A stretch of DNA of 16,071 nucleotides. Origin: Oscillospiraceae bacterium (GTDB lineage Bacteria > Bacillota > Clostridia > Oscillospirales > Ruminococcaceae). The stretch spans positions 1 through 16,071 of the forward strand of contig JAFLUJ010000171.1 in NCBI GenBank assembly GCA_022511485.1, read 5' to 3'. Under the pieces are notes generated by a model. It was not told where the DNA came from. It worked only from the letters and a program-made list of their open reading frames with translations, and did no database searches. Shown here one piece after another: positions 1-6,444 of the stretch. The position numbers and the translations under genes were made by a program. The stretch's first letter is position 1; each line of letters begins with the position of its first letter.

Positions 1-4
1 GAAT

Positions 5-24
5 AACCTTTCTTCAGAAAGGTT
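5..24 (+). terminator. small perfect hairpin at window start, possible terminator
   Basis: AACCTTTC (5-12) pairs perfectly with GAAAGGTT (17-24) around a TTCA loop and is followed by only a few T residues. It may end transcription of a gene lying before the window. The T-tract is weak, so a plain structural hairpin is equally possible. Confidence 0.35.
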
Positions 25-423
25 TTCCCCAGTAAGAGTACAGAAATAATGTGCCTAATTATAATTTACATTATTGCTCACGATATATACACTCATGAAA
101 CAATTCTGTGCAACATCCCCTTTGTTTTAATTGTGCATAAAAATAGCCCCTCTCACAGGTCGGAATCGTACACATCGCCAAACTCTGATGTCGAAATTAT
201 TACAAGCCGGTTACAAAACACAGAAAAATAGGAGAAAACACCTTAATTTTTCCTTAATATGGCAAATAGGCAGTTCTGAGAAAGGCAACTTTGTAAGGAC
301 TGCACAAATTTTGAAGGAAATTTTTGTCTTGTCAGCGGGTAAAATGGAAATTAATGTATGCAAGTCTACGAAACAAATGTTTTATTATGTGCAAAATATA
401 CAAAAATGGGGGTTTGTTTTTGC
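25..423. other. gene-free AT-rich stretch
   Basis: No convincing gene is visible here. The longest open frame (131-427) has no ribosome site, lacks a recognisable protein pattern and runs into the promoter of the next gene. No tRNA and no riboswitch consensus could be recognised by eye. Confidence 0.5.
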
Positions 424-452
424 TTGACAAATAGCGTTTCGTAAACTATAAT
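424..452 (+). promoter_or_regulatory. sigma-A promoter of the G5-3D cell-wall gene
   Basis: TTGACA (424-429), a 17-base spacer and TATAAT (447-452) match the housekeeping consensus exactly. Transcription should begin near 459, giving a leader of about 70 bases before the ATG at 531. The WalR-like site lies inside that leader. Confidence 0.9.
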
Positions 453-474
453 ACTAACAGAAGGTTTCACAAAG

Positions 475-499
475 GTTACAGCTGTAACTATTCTGTAAC
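475..499 (+). promoter_or_regulatory. WalR-type box with overlapping palindrome
   Basis: TGTAAC (483-488), five bases, TGTAAC (494-499) fits the published WalR/YycF consensus TGTWAH-N5-TGTWAH at every position. A third half-site in opposite orientation (GTTACA, 475-480) makes GTTACAGCTGTAAC (475-488) a perfect 14-base palindrome. The box lies downstream of the predicted transcription start, which would suit repression or roadblock control better than activation. WalRK regulating 3D/YocH-type cell-wall genes is established in Bacillus; its action here is inferred. Confidence 0.6.
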
Positions 500-530
500 C
501 ATTTAATGATAACCATCGAAAGGAGTCTTT

Positions 531-1529
531 ATGAGTAATAAAAACAATAACAGCCTCAGCCTTAAAGCTGCAGCAGAAAATTGTAAGAAAGTCTTAAAGA
601 ACATGAATGTCAGAATTGCCGCCGTTACTGTATGCACGGCTGCTCTTACCGCTGTATTTGCAGCAGTTTCAGCTTCCGGAAATGAAGCTCCCCTTGAGGC
701 ACATCTTACAGCAGACAGCAGCACCGCGGTAAAAATAATGATGCCTGAAAAAGAATATGATGTTAAAATATCTGTAGACGGAAAAACAATGGGAGTAAAA
801 TGCTCCGGAACAGTCAATGACGCTCTCAATACAGCAAATGTCAGGGTCTCTGATGATGATCTTATTAATATCGGTCTCAGAGAGCCTCTGAACGAGAATA
901 CAGAGATCATTGTAAACCGCGTTGAGATCGTTGAAGAGGTTCAGGTAAAAACTATTGAATACGCTACAAAATACAAAGAGGATGACAGTCATACAGTAGG
1001 CTATTCCGAAGTTATCGTTGACGGAGAAGAGGGCGAAGTGGAAACCACTATGCGTCACGTTTATATCGACGGCGAGCTTATCTCCTCCGATGTTGTTGAC
1101 GAAGATATTACAGAGCCTGTAGATCAGGTCATCGTGGTCGGAACAAAAGAATACAATCCTATAGATGATTTCAGCATTTCACATCTCAGCGCTCCTCTTG
1201 ATCTTACACTTGATGCATACGGCGCTCCTACAGAGTACTCAAAGGTTCTCACAGGTAAGTCCTGCGCTTACTCTGCAAGACCCGGCGCAGGTACTGCAAG
1301 CGGCAGAAAGGCCATGGTTGGATATGTGGCAGTTGACCCGTCCATAATCCCTTACGGCACTGAATTGTATATCACAACTACCGATGGTTCGGCAGTTTAC
1401 GGATATGCTATCGCTGCTGATACAGGTACAGCGCTGCTCGACGGACGTATCCTTGTAGACCTGTTTATGGAGAGCTATGAGGCAAGCTGTGACTGGGGTG
1501 CAAGAGAGGTAAATATATATATCCTTTAA
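531..1529 (+). CDS. G5 and 3D domain cell-wall protein (YabE/YocH-like)
   Basis: This 332-residue exported protein is probably a peptidoglycan-remodelling enzyme. A short basic N-terminus precedes a hydrophobic export or anchor segment (about 26-48). Residues about 75-130 look like the ubiquitin-like DUF348 fold of YabE, followed by a G5-type domain (about 134-205), which in this family binds peptidoglycan. The C-terminal 3D domain (about 243-332) keeps its three signature aspartates: D269 in AVDPSIIP, D297 in AADTG and D310 in VDLF. This is the double-psi beta-barrel of lytic transglycosylase type found in YocH, YabE and MltA relatives. The start is fixed by AAAGGAG at 519-525, five bases before ATG. 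Its own promoter and a strong downstream terminator make it monocistronic. Only one DUF348-like unit is present, so it is shorter than Bacillus YabE. The domain call is firm; enzymatic activity is inferred. Confidence 0.88.
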   Translation: MSNKNNNSLSLKAAAENCKKVLKNMNVRIAAVTVCTAALTAVFAAVSASGNEAPLEAHLTADSSTAVKIMMPEKEYDVKISVDGKTMGVKCSGTVNDALNTANVRVSDDDLINIGLREPLNENTEIIVNRVEIVEEVQVKTIEYATKYKEDDSHTVGYSEVIVDGEEGEVETTMRHVYIDGELISSDVVDEDITEPVDQVIVVGTKEYNPIDDFSISHLSAPLDLTLDAYGAPTEYSKVLTGKSCAYSARPGAGTASGRKAMVGYVAVDPSIIPYGTELYITTTDGSAVYGYAIAADTGTALLDGRILVDLFMESYEASCDWGAREVNIYIL

Positions 1530-1545
1530 GCGGGAAAGCCCCCGC
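1529..1545 (+). repeat. 17-base element, copy 1
   Basis: AGCGGGAAAGCCCCCGC begins at the last base of the 3D gene's stop codon and recurs identically at 14465-14481. It folds as a short hairpin (GCGGG/CCCGC). Its position in two intergenic regions suggests a dispersed palindromic repeat. Confidence 0.5.
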
Positions 1546-1593
1546 GGCAAGGCAGCGCCCTGCACGATTATCGACCCCCACCGTTAGTAATTC

Positions 1594-1650
1594 AAAAAGC
1601 TTTGGTTTGCCATGCCCCCTGTCCAGGGGGCGGCTTACTGAAGCTTTTTA
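1594..1650 (+). terminator. rho-independent terminator of the 3D gene
   Basis: AAAAAGCTT (1594-1602) pairs with AAGCTTTTT (1641-1649), enclosing a GC-rich inner stem CCCCCT (1615-1620)/AGGGGG (1625-1630) and a GCC/GGC segment. The arm itself supplies the T-run. The A-tract at the 5' side means it could also work on the other strand. Confidence 0.8.
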
Positions 1651-1935
1651 TTTATTTAAAGATGTGTTGACATTGTTCAAATTCGCGGGCGGCGGATTCT
1701 TATTTCCGATCTTATTTTTTGTCACTTATACGCATATTTTGTGGGTGACCTGATAACCGTCTGCAAAATATAGGGTAGGAAAATTTTTCTTCCATTTTAT
1801 CCCTTTGATAAAATGCACAAAAAAAATTACATACTTTATGCAAAAACATAATGAAATTTCAGCCTATTTTTTTAAAATGTTATTTTTTCGTCAAACTAAA
1901 TAAATAACTTTTTGTAAGTTTAGTAAATAAGCAAC
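1651..1935. other. AT-rich gene-free spacer before the ABC ATPase
   Basis: No gene or recognised riboswitch is visible. There is a weak imperfect inverted repeat (AGGG...GGAA / TTCC...CCCT, about 1772-1812) and many A/T runs. The length suggests regulatory DNA for the downstream sugar-transport ATPase, but no clear catabolite-repression (cre) operator was found. Confidence 0.4.
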
Positions 1936-1965
1936 TTGAAATTTATATGTGAAATTTGGTATTAT
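1936..1965 (+). promoter_or_regulatory. probable promoter of the ABC ATPase gene
   Basis: TTGAAA (1936-1941), 18 bases, TATTAT (1960-1965). Overlapping TATTAT-like boxes follow, so the exact -10 is uncertain. The transcript leader would be about 50-60 bases. Confidence 0.6.
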
Positions 1966-2023
1966 ATTATTATAGCCGAAATGGAATATCGGCAAGACTA
2001 ATTTTTTGGGAGGTCCGCATAGA

Positions 2024-3166
2024 ATGGCTAGTTTATCACTCAGATCCATTTATAAGAAATACCCCGGCGGCGTTGTTGCCGTTTCAGACGTTAACCTTGA
2101 GATCAGGGACAAGGAATTTGTTATCCTGGTTGGTCCTTCAGGATGCGGTAAGTCTACAACTCTTCGTATGATCGCAGGTCTTGAGGAAATTTCCGAGGGC
2201 GAGCTTTATATAGGCGACCGTCTTGTAAACGACGTTGCTCCTAAGGACAGAGATATTGCGATGGTTTTCCAGAACTACGCGCTGTATCCTCATATGACCG
2301 TATATGATAACATGGCTTTCGGACTTAAGCTCCGTAAAGTTCCTAAGGATGAAATAAACCGTAAGGTTGAAGAAGCTGCAAGAATCCTCGACATCTCTCA
2401 CCTCCTCAGCAGAAAGCCGAAGGCTCTCTCCGGTGGTCAGAGACAGCGTGTTGCTTTGGGACGTGCTATCGTTCGTGAGCCTCAGGTATTCCTTCTCGAC
2501 GAGCCTCTTTCCAACCTGGATGCTAAGCTCCGTGCGCAGATGAGAACCGAGATCTCCAAGCTCCACCAGAAGCTGGGTACAACATTCATCTACGTAACCC
2601 ACGACCAGACAGAGGCTATGACAATGGGTGACCGTATCGTTGTTATGAAGGACGGCTTCATCCAGCAGGTAGATTCACCTCAGAACCTCTATTCCAGCCC
2701 TGTAAACCAGTTCGTTGCAGGATTCATGGGTTCACCTCAGATGAACTTTGTTGACGCTGTTCTCAGAAAGATCGACGGCAAGTTCGCTATCGAGTTTGGT
2801 TCTGAAGATACCAAGACCTCCCGTGGTAAGAAATATTATGTTGAGCTCCCTGAGTCCAAGGTTGAGGAGATCGTCCTCGCTGAGTATGTTGACAAGGAGA
2901 TCATCATGGGCGTTCGTCCCGAGAATATCCACGATGAGGAAATGTTCCTCTCCGCTGCTAAGACCGGTGTGATCGACGCTAACGTTGAGATCACTGAAAT
3001 GATGGGTGCTGAGACATTCCTGTATCTGAACTGCGAGGGTATTCCTCTCACAGCTCGTGTAGATCCTCGTTCTACAGCACGTCCTCAGGATACTATCAAG
3101 GTTGCTATTGATCCTAACAAGGTTCACATCTTTGATAAGGAAACCGAGAAGACCATCGTCAACTAA
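2024..3166 (+). CDS. msmK: sugar ABC transporter ATP-binding protein, MsmK/UgpC type
   Basis: This 380-residue cytoplasmic ATPase energises CUT1-type sugar importers. From the ATG at 2024 it shows Walker A GPSGCGKST (37-45), Q-loop Q83, signature LSGGQ (135-139), Walker B VFLLDE (155-160) and H-loop H193. A C-terminal TOBE/MalK regulatory domain follows (from about 236). Length and layout are typical of the MalK/MsmK/UgpC family. An upstream in-frame TTG at 2006 would place the ribosome site GGGAGGT (2008-2014) inside the gene, so ATG 2024, nine bases after it, is the start. No permease or solute-binding gene is adjacent, as is usual for the shared MsmK ATPase of Firmicutes that serves several sugar importers encoded elsewhere. 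A promoter in front and a terminator behind make it monocistronic. The sugar is unknown, and the symbol marks the family only. Confidence 0.9.
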   Translation: MASLSLRSIYKKYPGGVVAVSDVNLEIRDKEFVILVGPSGCGKSTTLRMIAGLEEISEGELYIGDRLVNDVAPKDRDIAMVFQNYALYPHMTVYDNMAFGLKLRKVPKDEINRKVEEAARILDISHLLSRKPKALSGGQRQRVALGRAIVREPQVFLLDEPLSNLDAKLRAQMRTEISKLHQKLGTTFIYVTHDQTEAMTMGDRIVVMKDGFIQQVDSPQNLYSSPVNQFVAGFMGSPQMNFVDAVLRKIDGKFAIEFGSEDTKTSRGKKYYVELPESKVEEIVLAEYVDKEIIMGVRPENIHDEEMFLSAAKTGVIDANVEITEMMGAETFLYLNCEGIPLTARVDPRSTARPQDTIKVAIDPNKVHIFDKETEKTIVN

Positions 3167-3246
3167 TGGTGCGGGTGTCCGGGGGGAATTAAGCCCGAGT
3201 CCCGGAAGGTATCCGGTGAAACATTTCAATTTAATTTTGTACATCG

Positions 3247-3278
3247 CTCCGTCCTCTCAAAAGGGGACGGAGTTTTTT
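3247..3278 (+). terminator. rho-independent terminator after msmK
   Basis: CTCCGTCC (3247-3254) pairs with GGACGGAG (3265-3272) and is followed by TTTTTT (3273-3278). A further hairpin (TCCGGG 3178-3183 / CCCGGA 3201-3206) lies between the stop codon and this terminator. Confidence 0.92.
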
Positions 3279-3322
3279 ATTTATGCATTGATATGATGTT
3301 TAGGAGTTCATATCTCATGTGT

Positions 3323-3441
3323 AAAAATCGGAGGGGTGGGGGTAAGGAAGGTGGGAGCGCGAGGTAGGAAACCTTAGGGGGAGGGGATACCGATTTTTGT
3401 TGGGTTTAGTTTCCCCTCCCCCTATGGTTTCCTGGCATCGC
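3323..3441. repeat. large G-rich hairpin in a gene-free region
   Basis: The arms 3366-3387 and 3412-3433 are 22-base inverted repeats with a single mismatch (T3375 against T3424), extended outward by GCGA (3359-3362)/TCGC (3438-3441). A competing pairing exists between AAAAATCGG (3323-3331) and CCGATTTTT in the loop (3390-3398). The 5' side carries five runs of three or more G (3333-3386). No T-run follows, so it is not a standard terminator. The 3280-3557 gap has no gene; an 8-base inverted repeat (CTATTGTC 3445-3452 / GACAATAG 3474-3481) also lies here. Confidence 0.7.
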
Positions 3442-3487
3442 ATCCTATTGTCGTAAAGCAACAAATTTGAAAAGACAATAGAAATTC

Positions 3488-3530
3488 AAAATAAACCGTG
3501 CTTTCCTGTGCAATATACAGAAAAACACGG
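3488..3530 (-). terminator. terminator of the ParB/Noc gene
   Basis: On the minus strand a 14-pair stem (3517-3530 with 3496-3509, two G-U pairs) with a seven-base loop is followed by TTTATTTT. It lies 27 bases past the stop codon at 3558. Confidence 0.8.
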
Positions 3531-3557
3531 CTTATGGATATATTCTTTTTAAAGGAG

Positions 3558-4361
3558 CTATTTAGTGGGTATCCTTACAATATATTCGATATAATCATCG
3601 TTCCGGTTCTGCTTTGAATCGGCATTGATGCCTGCGGCTTTCATCATTTCGATGGCTTTATTGATGGTATTCACAAACAGCCGCACGTCCTTGAATGCAG
3701 CACTGCGCTTCCTGAGGCTTTCCGCTTCTTTTTGTTTTTCCAGCATATTATCTACAAGACGTTCCGTGGCGTCCACATTGAGACGGTGCTTGTGTATCCT
3801 TTCCACTGCTTCAAGTCTTTTTTCATCGGAGGGAAGCTTCAGCAATGCCCGGGCGTGACGTTCGGTAAATCCATACTCCGACAGCTTTTTCCGGATTGGC
3901 TCGCTGAGCTTTAACAGCCGGAGCTTGTTTGCAATAGTGGACTGGGATTTCCCAAGCTTTGTGGCAGCGTCCTCCTGGGTCATGCCGTAGTAGTCGATAA
4001 GTCTTGCGATGGCTTCCGCTTCGTCAAAGATGGACAGGTCTCTGCGCTGGATATTCTCTATAAGCGCCATTGCTGCGGAGTTCCGTCCGGTCATTTCCAG
4101 CACTATACAAGGGACGGATTCCATTCCGAGAAGCTTGGATGCCCGAAGCCGTCTTTCTCCCGATATAAGCTCGTAATCCCCGGAGCCGTCCTCTGTTCTG
4201 CGGACGGTCAGCGGCTGGAGTATACCGTTCCGGCTTATGCTCTGGGCAAGCCCCTCCAGATCGTCAAATTCACGTCTTGGTTGATACGGATTGGGAACTA
4301 TCCGGCAGACATCTATCTGCACCACCTTGTTTATCACTTTTTCCTTAACGAGAAACGGCAT
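3558..4361 (-). CDS. ParB/Spo0J/Noc-family DNA-binding protein
   Basis: This 267-residue cytoplasmic protein belongs to the ParB-type CTPase clamp family. The N-terminal ParB domain shows the nucleotide-binding motifs GERRLRA (68-74) and ENIQRRDL (102-109, usually ENIQREDL). A helix-turn-helix follows (about 129-152, TQEDAATKLGKSQSTIANKL), then a charged C-terminal part. Such proteins bind parS (ParB/Spo0J) or Noc sites and act in chromosome segregation or nucleoid occlusion. No parA is adjacent, and the gene stands alone with its own promoter and terminator, which fits Noc-like or orphan ParB use; the sequence alone cannot separate the two. A GTG at 4370 is in frame, but its ribosome site would be only one base away. 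ATG 4361, ten bases from GAAAGGA (4372-4378), is preferred. No parS or complete Noc site was found in the window. Confidence 0.88.
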   Translation of the reverse strand: MPFLVKEKVINKVVQIDVCRIVPNPYQPRREFDDLEGLAQSISRNGILQPLTVRRTEDGSGDYELISGERRLRASKLLGMESVPCIVLEMTGRNSAAMALIENIQRRDLSIFDEAEAIARLIDYYGMTQEDAATKLGKSQSTIANKLRLLKLSEPIRKKLSEYGFTERHARALLKLPSDEKRLEAVERIHKHRLNVDATERLVDNMLEKQKEAESLRKRSAAFKDVRLFVNTINKAIEMMKAAGINADSKQNRNDDYIEYIVRIPTK

Positions 4362-4385
4362 TTTTAACACGTCCTTTCATTGGAC

Positions 4386-4394
4386 ATTATACCA
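4386..4394 (-). promoter_or_regulatory. extended -10 promoter of the ParB/Noc gene
   Basis: Reading the minus strand, TGGTATAAT is an extended -10 element. No good -35 lies at normal spacing; TGACA-like bases are 19-20 away. It is divergent from the antitoxin promoter, about 40 bases away. Confidence 0.6.
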
Positions 4395-4432
4395 CACTCT
4401 TTTGGGAAATTTTGTCATATTATTGCCCGATG

Positions 4433-4460
4433 TTGACTTTCTTCTTTTTTGTGATATAAT
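4433..4460 (+). promoter_or_regulatory. promoter of antitoxin locus 1
   Basis: TTGACT (4433-4438), 16 bases, TATAAT (4455-4460). Transcription would begin about at the ribosome site GAAAGGAG (4467-4474), giving a very short leader, unlike toxin-antitoxin locus 2, whose leader is about 100 bases. Confidence 0.8.
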
Positions 4461-4482
4461 ATTATTGAAAGGAGCTGATAAT

Positions 4483-4767
4483 ATGGCAGCTATAACTGTA
4501 AATATTGATGATAATACTTATGAGCACGCATTGGCTCTGTTTGCATTTCGCGGTATGAGTGCCGAAGCTGCGATAAAGGAATTATTTGAGCGTGCGTCAT
4601 ATGATGAGTACCCACAGTATGTACATCTGGAACCTAACGCTGAAACTATTGCAGCTATGCAGGAATGTGAGGATATTATCAGCGGCAAGGTGTATGCAAA
4701 GACATATACCGATGTTGATGAAATGTTTCGTGACATACTCAACGAGGAGGACGATGATGACACTTAA
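4483..4767 (+). CDS. RelB/DinJ-family antitoxin
   Basis: This 94-residue protein resembles RelB/DinJ antitoxins. A short beta strand (AAITVNIDD) and helix at the N-terminus fit the ribbon-helix-helix DNA-binding fold, and the acidic C-terminus with TDVDEMFRDIL fits the toxin-binding tail typical of RelB partners. The start is ATG 4483, eight bases after GAAAGGAG; an in-frame upstream extension to 4291 would run through the promoter and is rejected. The gene overlaps the following toxin frame by 14 bases (11 from its second ATG), the usual arrangement for such operons. The toxin partner is internally deleted, so this antitoxin may now have no active partner at this site. It could still repress its own promoter or neutralise a toxin elsewhere. 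It is only distantly similar to the antitoxin at 14187-14450. Confidence 0.82.
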   Translation: MAAITVNIDDNTYEHALALFAFRGMSAEAAIKELFERASYDEYPQYVHLEPNAETIAAMQECEDIISGKVYAKTYTDVDEMFRDILNEEDDDDT

Positions 4768-4846
4768 CGTCAAGCCGACCTCACGTTTCAAAAAAGAACT
4801 TGTTCTTTCTTTTGAACGCACCGGTACACATTCAGATCTATTTTAA
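4754..4846 (+). pseudogene. internally deleted YafQ-type toxin remnant
   Basis: An open frame of 30 residues follows the antitoxin, with ribosome site GAGGAGG (4744-4750). Residues about 4-19 (LNVKPTSRFKKELVLS) match the N-terminal helix of YafQ toxins, and residues 22-30 (RTGTHSDLF) match the extreme C-terminus. The intact toxin in this window ends GTGTHSDLL and is 97 residues long, so about 60-65 central residues are missing. The lost part includes the catalytic histidines and the HIEPDW motif; only the last histidine (H26) and terminal phenylalanine remain. The frame stays open across the junction. AAAGAAC/GTTCTTT (4793-4808), a perfect inverted repeat, lies close to the apparent junction. 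It is almost certainly catalytically dead. A tiny expressed peptide that still binds the antitoxin is possible but speculative. Confidence 0.8.
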
Positions 4847-4859
4847 TAATATTTAATAT

Positions 4860-4908
4860 GCCCCCTTTTTCACAGCACGGAAAGAGGGGGCAAAGTATTT
4901 CTTTTTTT
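4860..4908 (+). terminator. terminator of antitoxin locus 1
   Basis: GCCCCCTTTTT (4860-4870) pairs with AAAGAGGGGGC (4881-4891) with one G-U pair. A run of seven T (4902-4908) follows about ten bases later. It separates this locus from the convergent nadB gene. Confidence 0.6.
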
Positions 4909-4909
4909 A

Positions 4910-6370
4910 TTAAATTACCTCTTTTAATATAAGATACGCCACTGTGGCAAGGGAACGGGCTTCCACATAGTTATGATCGGGAATGAAGTCTCCCTCGTCG
5001 AGCATACGCTTTATTTCCGATATTCTTTCAAAGCCGGACAATGCCTCCTGCATATTGGGAATGACAAAATAGGACTTCTGCATAATATGACGGATCTCCG
5101 TTCTTAATCCTTGCGGGATCGGTACTGCCTCCGGACTGACAGAGAAATCCCCGCTTTCCAGATCGTCAAGAGAGTACTCCTCTTTTTCCAGACGACCTGC
5201 GATGTCCTCTGCTGCCTGTCTGCCGAAAACAAGAGCCTCCAGCAGGGAGTTTGATGCAAGACGGTTGTTTCCGTGAACGCCGGTGTGGGAACACTCTCCC
5301 ACTGCGTAAAGTCCGTCAATGGAGGACATTCCATGGGTGTTTACATTTATTCCTCCCATAAGATAATGCTGACAGGGATAAATGGGGATCATGTCCTTTG
5401 TCATATCTATACCCTGACTGAGCAGATATTTATATATCATTGGGAAGCGGTTTTTCAGGAAGTCTTCGTCCTTATGAGTGATGTCAAGGAAAAACTCGTC
5501 CGAATCAAGACGGCGTCCCTCTGTAACTATGGCGTGGGAAACTACGTCTCTTGGAGCAAGCTCAAGACGCTCGTCATAGTTCTGCATGAAACGCTCTCCG
5601 TGACAGTTTTTCAGATACGCACCCTCGCCCCGGACAGCCTCAGAAATAAGGAAGCACTCCCTGGTGTGCTTATTATTGAAAGCGGTGGGATGGAACTGGA
5701 TAAGGGACAGATTTTTTATATTCGCTCCCATCTCATAGGCAAGAGCGATACCGTCTCCCGTTGCGATTGCGGAGTTTGTGGTAAAGTCATATACCCTGCC
5801 TATTCCTCCGGTAGCGAGGATAAAATAACGGCAGTTATAAGTATCCGGAACTCCGTCAGCGGAAATATAGGCGGAAAATCCTGTGGAGGTCTTTTTCAGC
5901 TTGCACAGCAGGGCGTTTTCCATTATCTCCACATTAGGCAGGTTTTTGACTGTCTCCTGGAGCTTTGTGGTGATCTCAAAGCCGGTGGAATCCTTATGAT
6001 GGAATATCCTGCGGCGGGAGTGTCCTCCCTCCAGAGTGCGGTGGAGCTTTCCGTTCTCGTCCCGGTCAAAGTCCACGCCAAGGGAGATTATTTTTTCGAT
6101 CTCGTGGGCAGCCTCTGTAACAAGTATCTTAAGGCTGTCCGGATTGTTTTTGAACCCTCCTGCAATAAGGGTGTCATTGGTATGGAGACGGGTGCTGTCG
6201 TCCTCCGGCTGATAGACAGCGGCGATCCCACCCTGCGCAAGGGCAGAGTTACAGAGAATAAGCTCCCGCTTTGTAATTATCAGCACCTTAAGGTGAGAGG
6301 GCAGATTTATAGCGGAGTAAAGCCCTCCTGCGCCTGTGCCGGCGATTATGACGTCATAATTTTTTGACAT
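4910..6370 (-). CDS. nadB: L-aspartate oxidase
   Basis: This FAD enzyme oxidises L-aspartate to iminoaspartate, the first step of de novo NAD synthesis, and passes it to quinolinate synthase NadA. The 486-residue sequence shows the dinucleotide fold GTGAGG (11-16), SALAQGGIA (42-50), HPTA (227-230), EAVRGEGA (244-251), LAPRD with R274, HYLMGGI (H335) and a GEC...TGVHGNNRLASNSLLE block (358-378). These are the FAD- and substrate-binding motifs of NadB and succinate dehydrogenase flavoproteins. It is shorter than the roughly 540-residue E. coli enzyme, mainly in the C-terminal helical part, which is common in Clostridia. The ATG at 6370 follows AAGGA by about ten bases. It is separated from pnp by 74 bases that hold a separate promoter. 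nadA and nadC, its usual partners, are not in the window. Confidence 0.95.
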   Translation of the reverse strand: MSKNYDVIIAGTGAGGLYSAINLPSHLKVLIITKRELILCNSALAQGGIAAVYQPEDDSTRLHTNDTLIAGGFKNNPDSLKILVTEAAHEIEKIISLGVDFDRDENGKLHRTLEGGHSRRRIFHHKDSTGFEITTKLQETVKNLPNVEIMENALLCKLKKTSTGFSAYISADGVPDTYNCRYFILATGGIGRVYDFTTNSAIATGDGIALAYEMGANIKNLSLIQFHPTAFNNKHTRECFLISEAVRGEGAYLKNCHGERFMQNYDERLELAPRDVVSHAIVTEGRRLDSDEFFLDITHKDEDFLKNRFPMIYKYLLSQGIDMTKDMIPIYPCQHYLMGGINVNTHGMSSIDGLYAVGECSHTGVHGNNRLASNSLLEALVFGRQAAEDIAGRLEKEEYSLDDLESGDFSVSPEAVPIPQGLRTEIRHIMQKSYFVIPNMQEALSGFERISEIKRMLDEGDFIPDHNYVEARSLATVAYLILKEVI

Positions 6371-6410
6371 GATATTTTTTCCTTCGTTTCTGAAAAAATT
6401 TGTTATGAAG

Positions 6411-6439
6411 ATTATACCATATATTTATTGATAAATCAA
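6411..6439 (-). promoter_or_regulatory. nadB promoter with internal palindrome
   Basis: On the minus strand, TTGATT (6434-6439), 17 bases and TATAAT (6411-6416) with an upstream TGG, i.e. an extended -10. ATTTAT-TG-ATAAAT (6423-6436), a perfect inverted repeat, covers the spacer and part of the -35 box, a suitable place for a repressor. The regulator is unknown; NAD or niacin repressors such as NiaR are known at nadB in Firmicutes, but no match to their operator is claimed. Confidence 0.75.
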
Positions 6440-6444
6440 GACTT

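Noticed and set aside
150..205. tRNA-like 3' half (GGTCGGAATCG ... CGCCA)
   Set aside because: No consistent T-stem, anticodon arm or acceptor pairing could be built.
131..427. 98-codon plus-strand open frame before the 3D gene
   Set aside because: No ribosome site, no recognisable protein pattern, and its end overlaps a perfect promoter.
466..481. PhoP-type direct repeats (TTCACA, TTACAG)
   Set aside because: The second repeat does not fit TT(A/C/T)A(C/T)A; the WalR reading fits fully.
2006..2023. Earlier TTG start for the MsmK ATPase
   Set aside because: The ribosome site GGGAGGT lies inside this extension and correctly spaces ATG 2024.
5273..6367. 364-codon plus-strand open frame opposite nadB
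   Set aside because: Fully antisense to nadB, which has all family motifs; no ribosome site and no family pattern. It is a codon-usage shadow.
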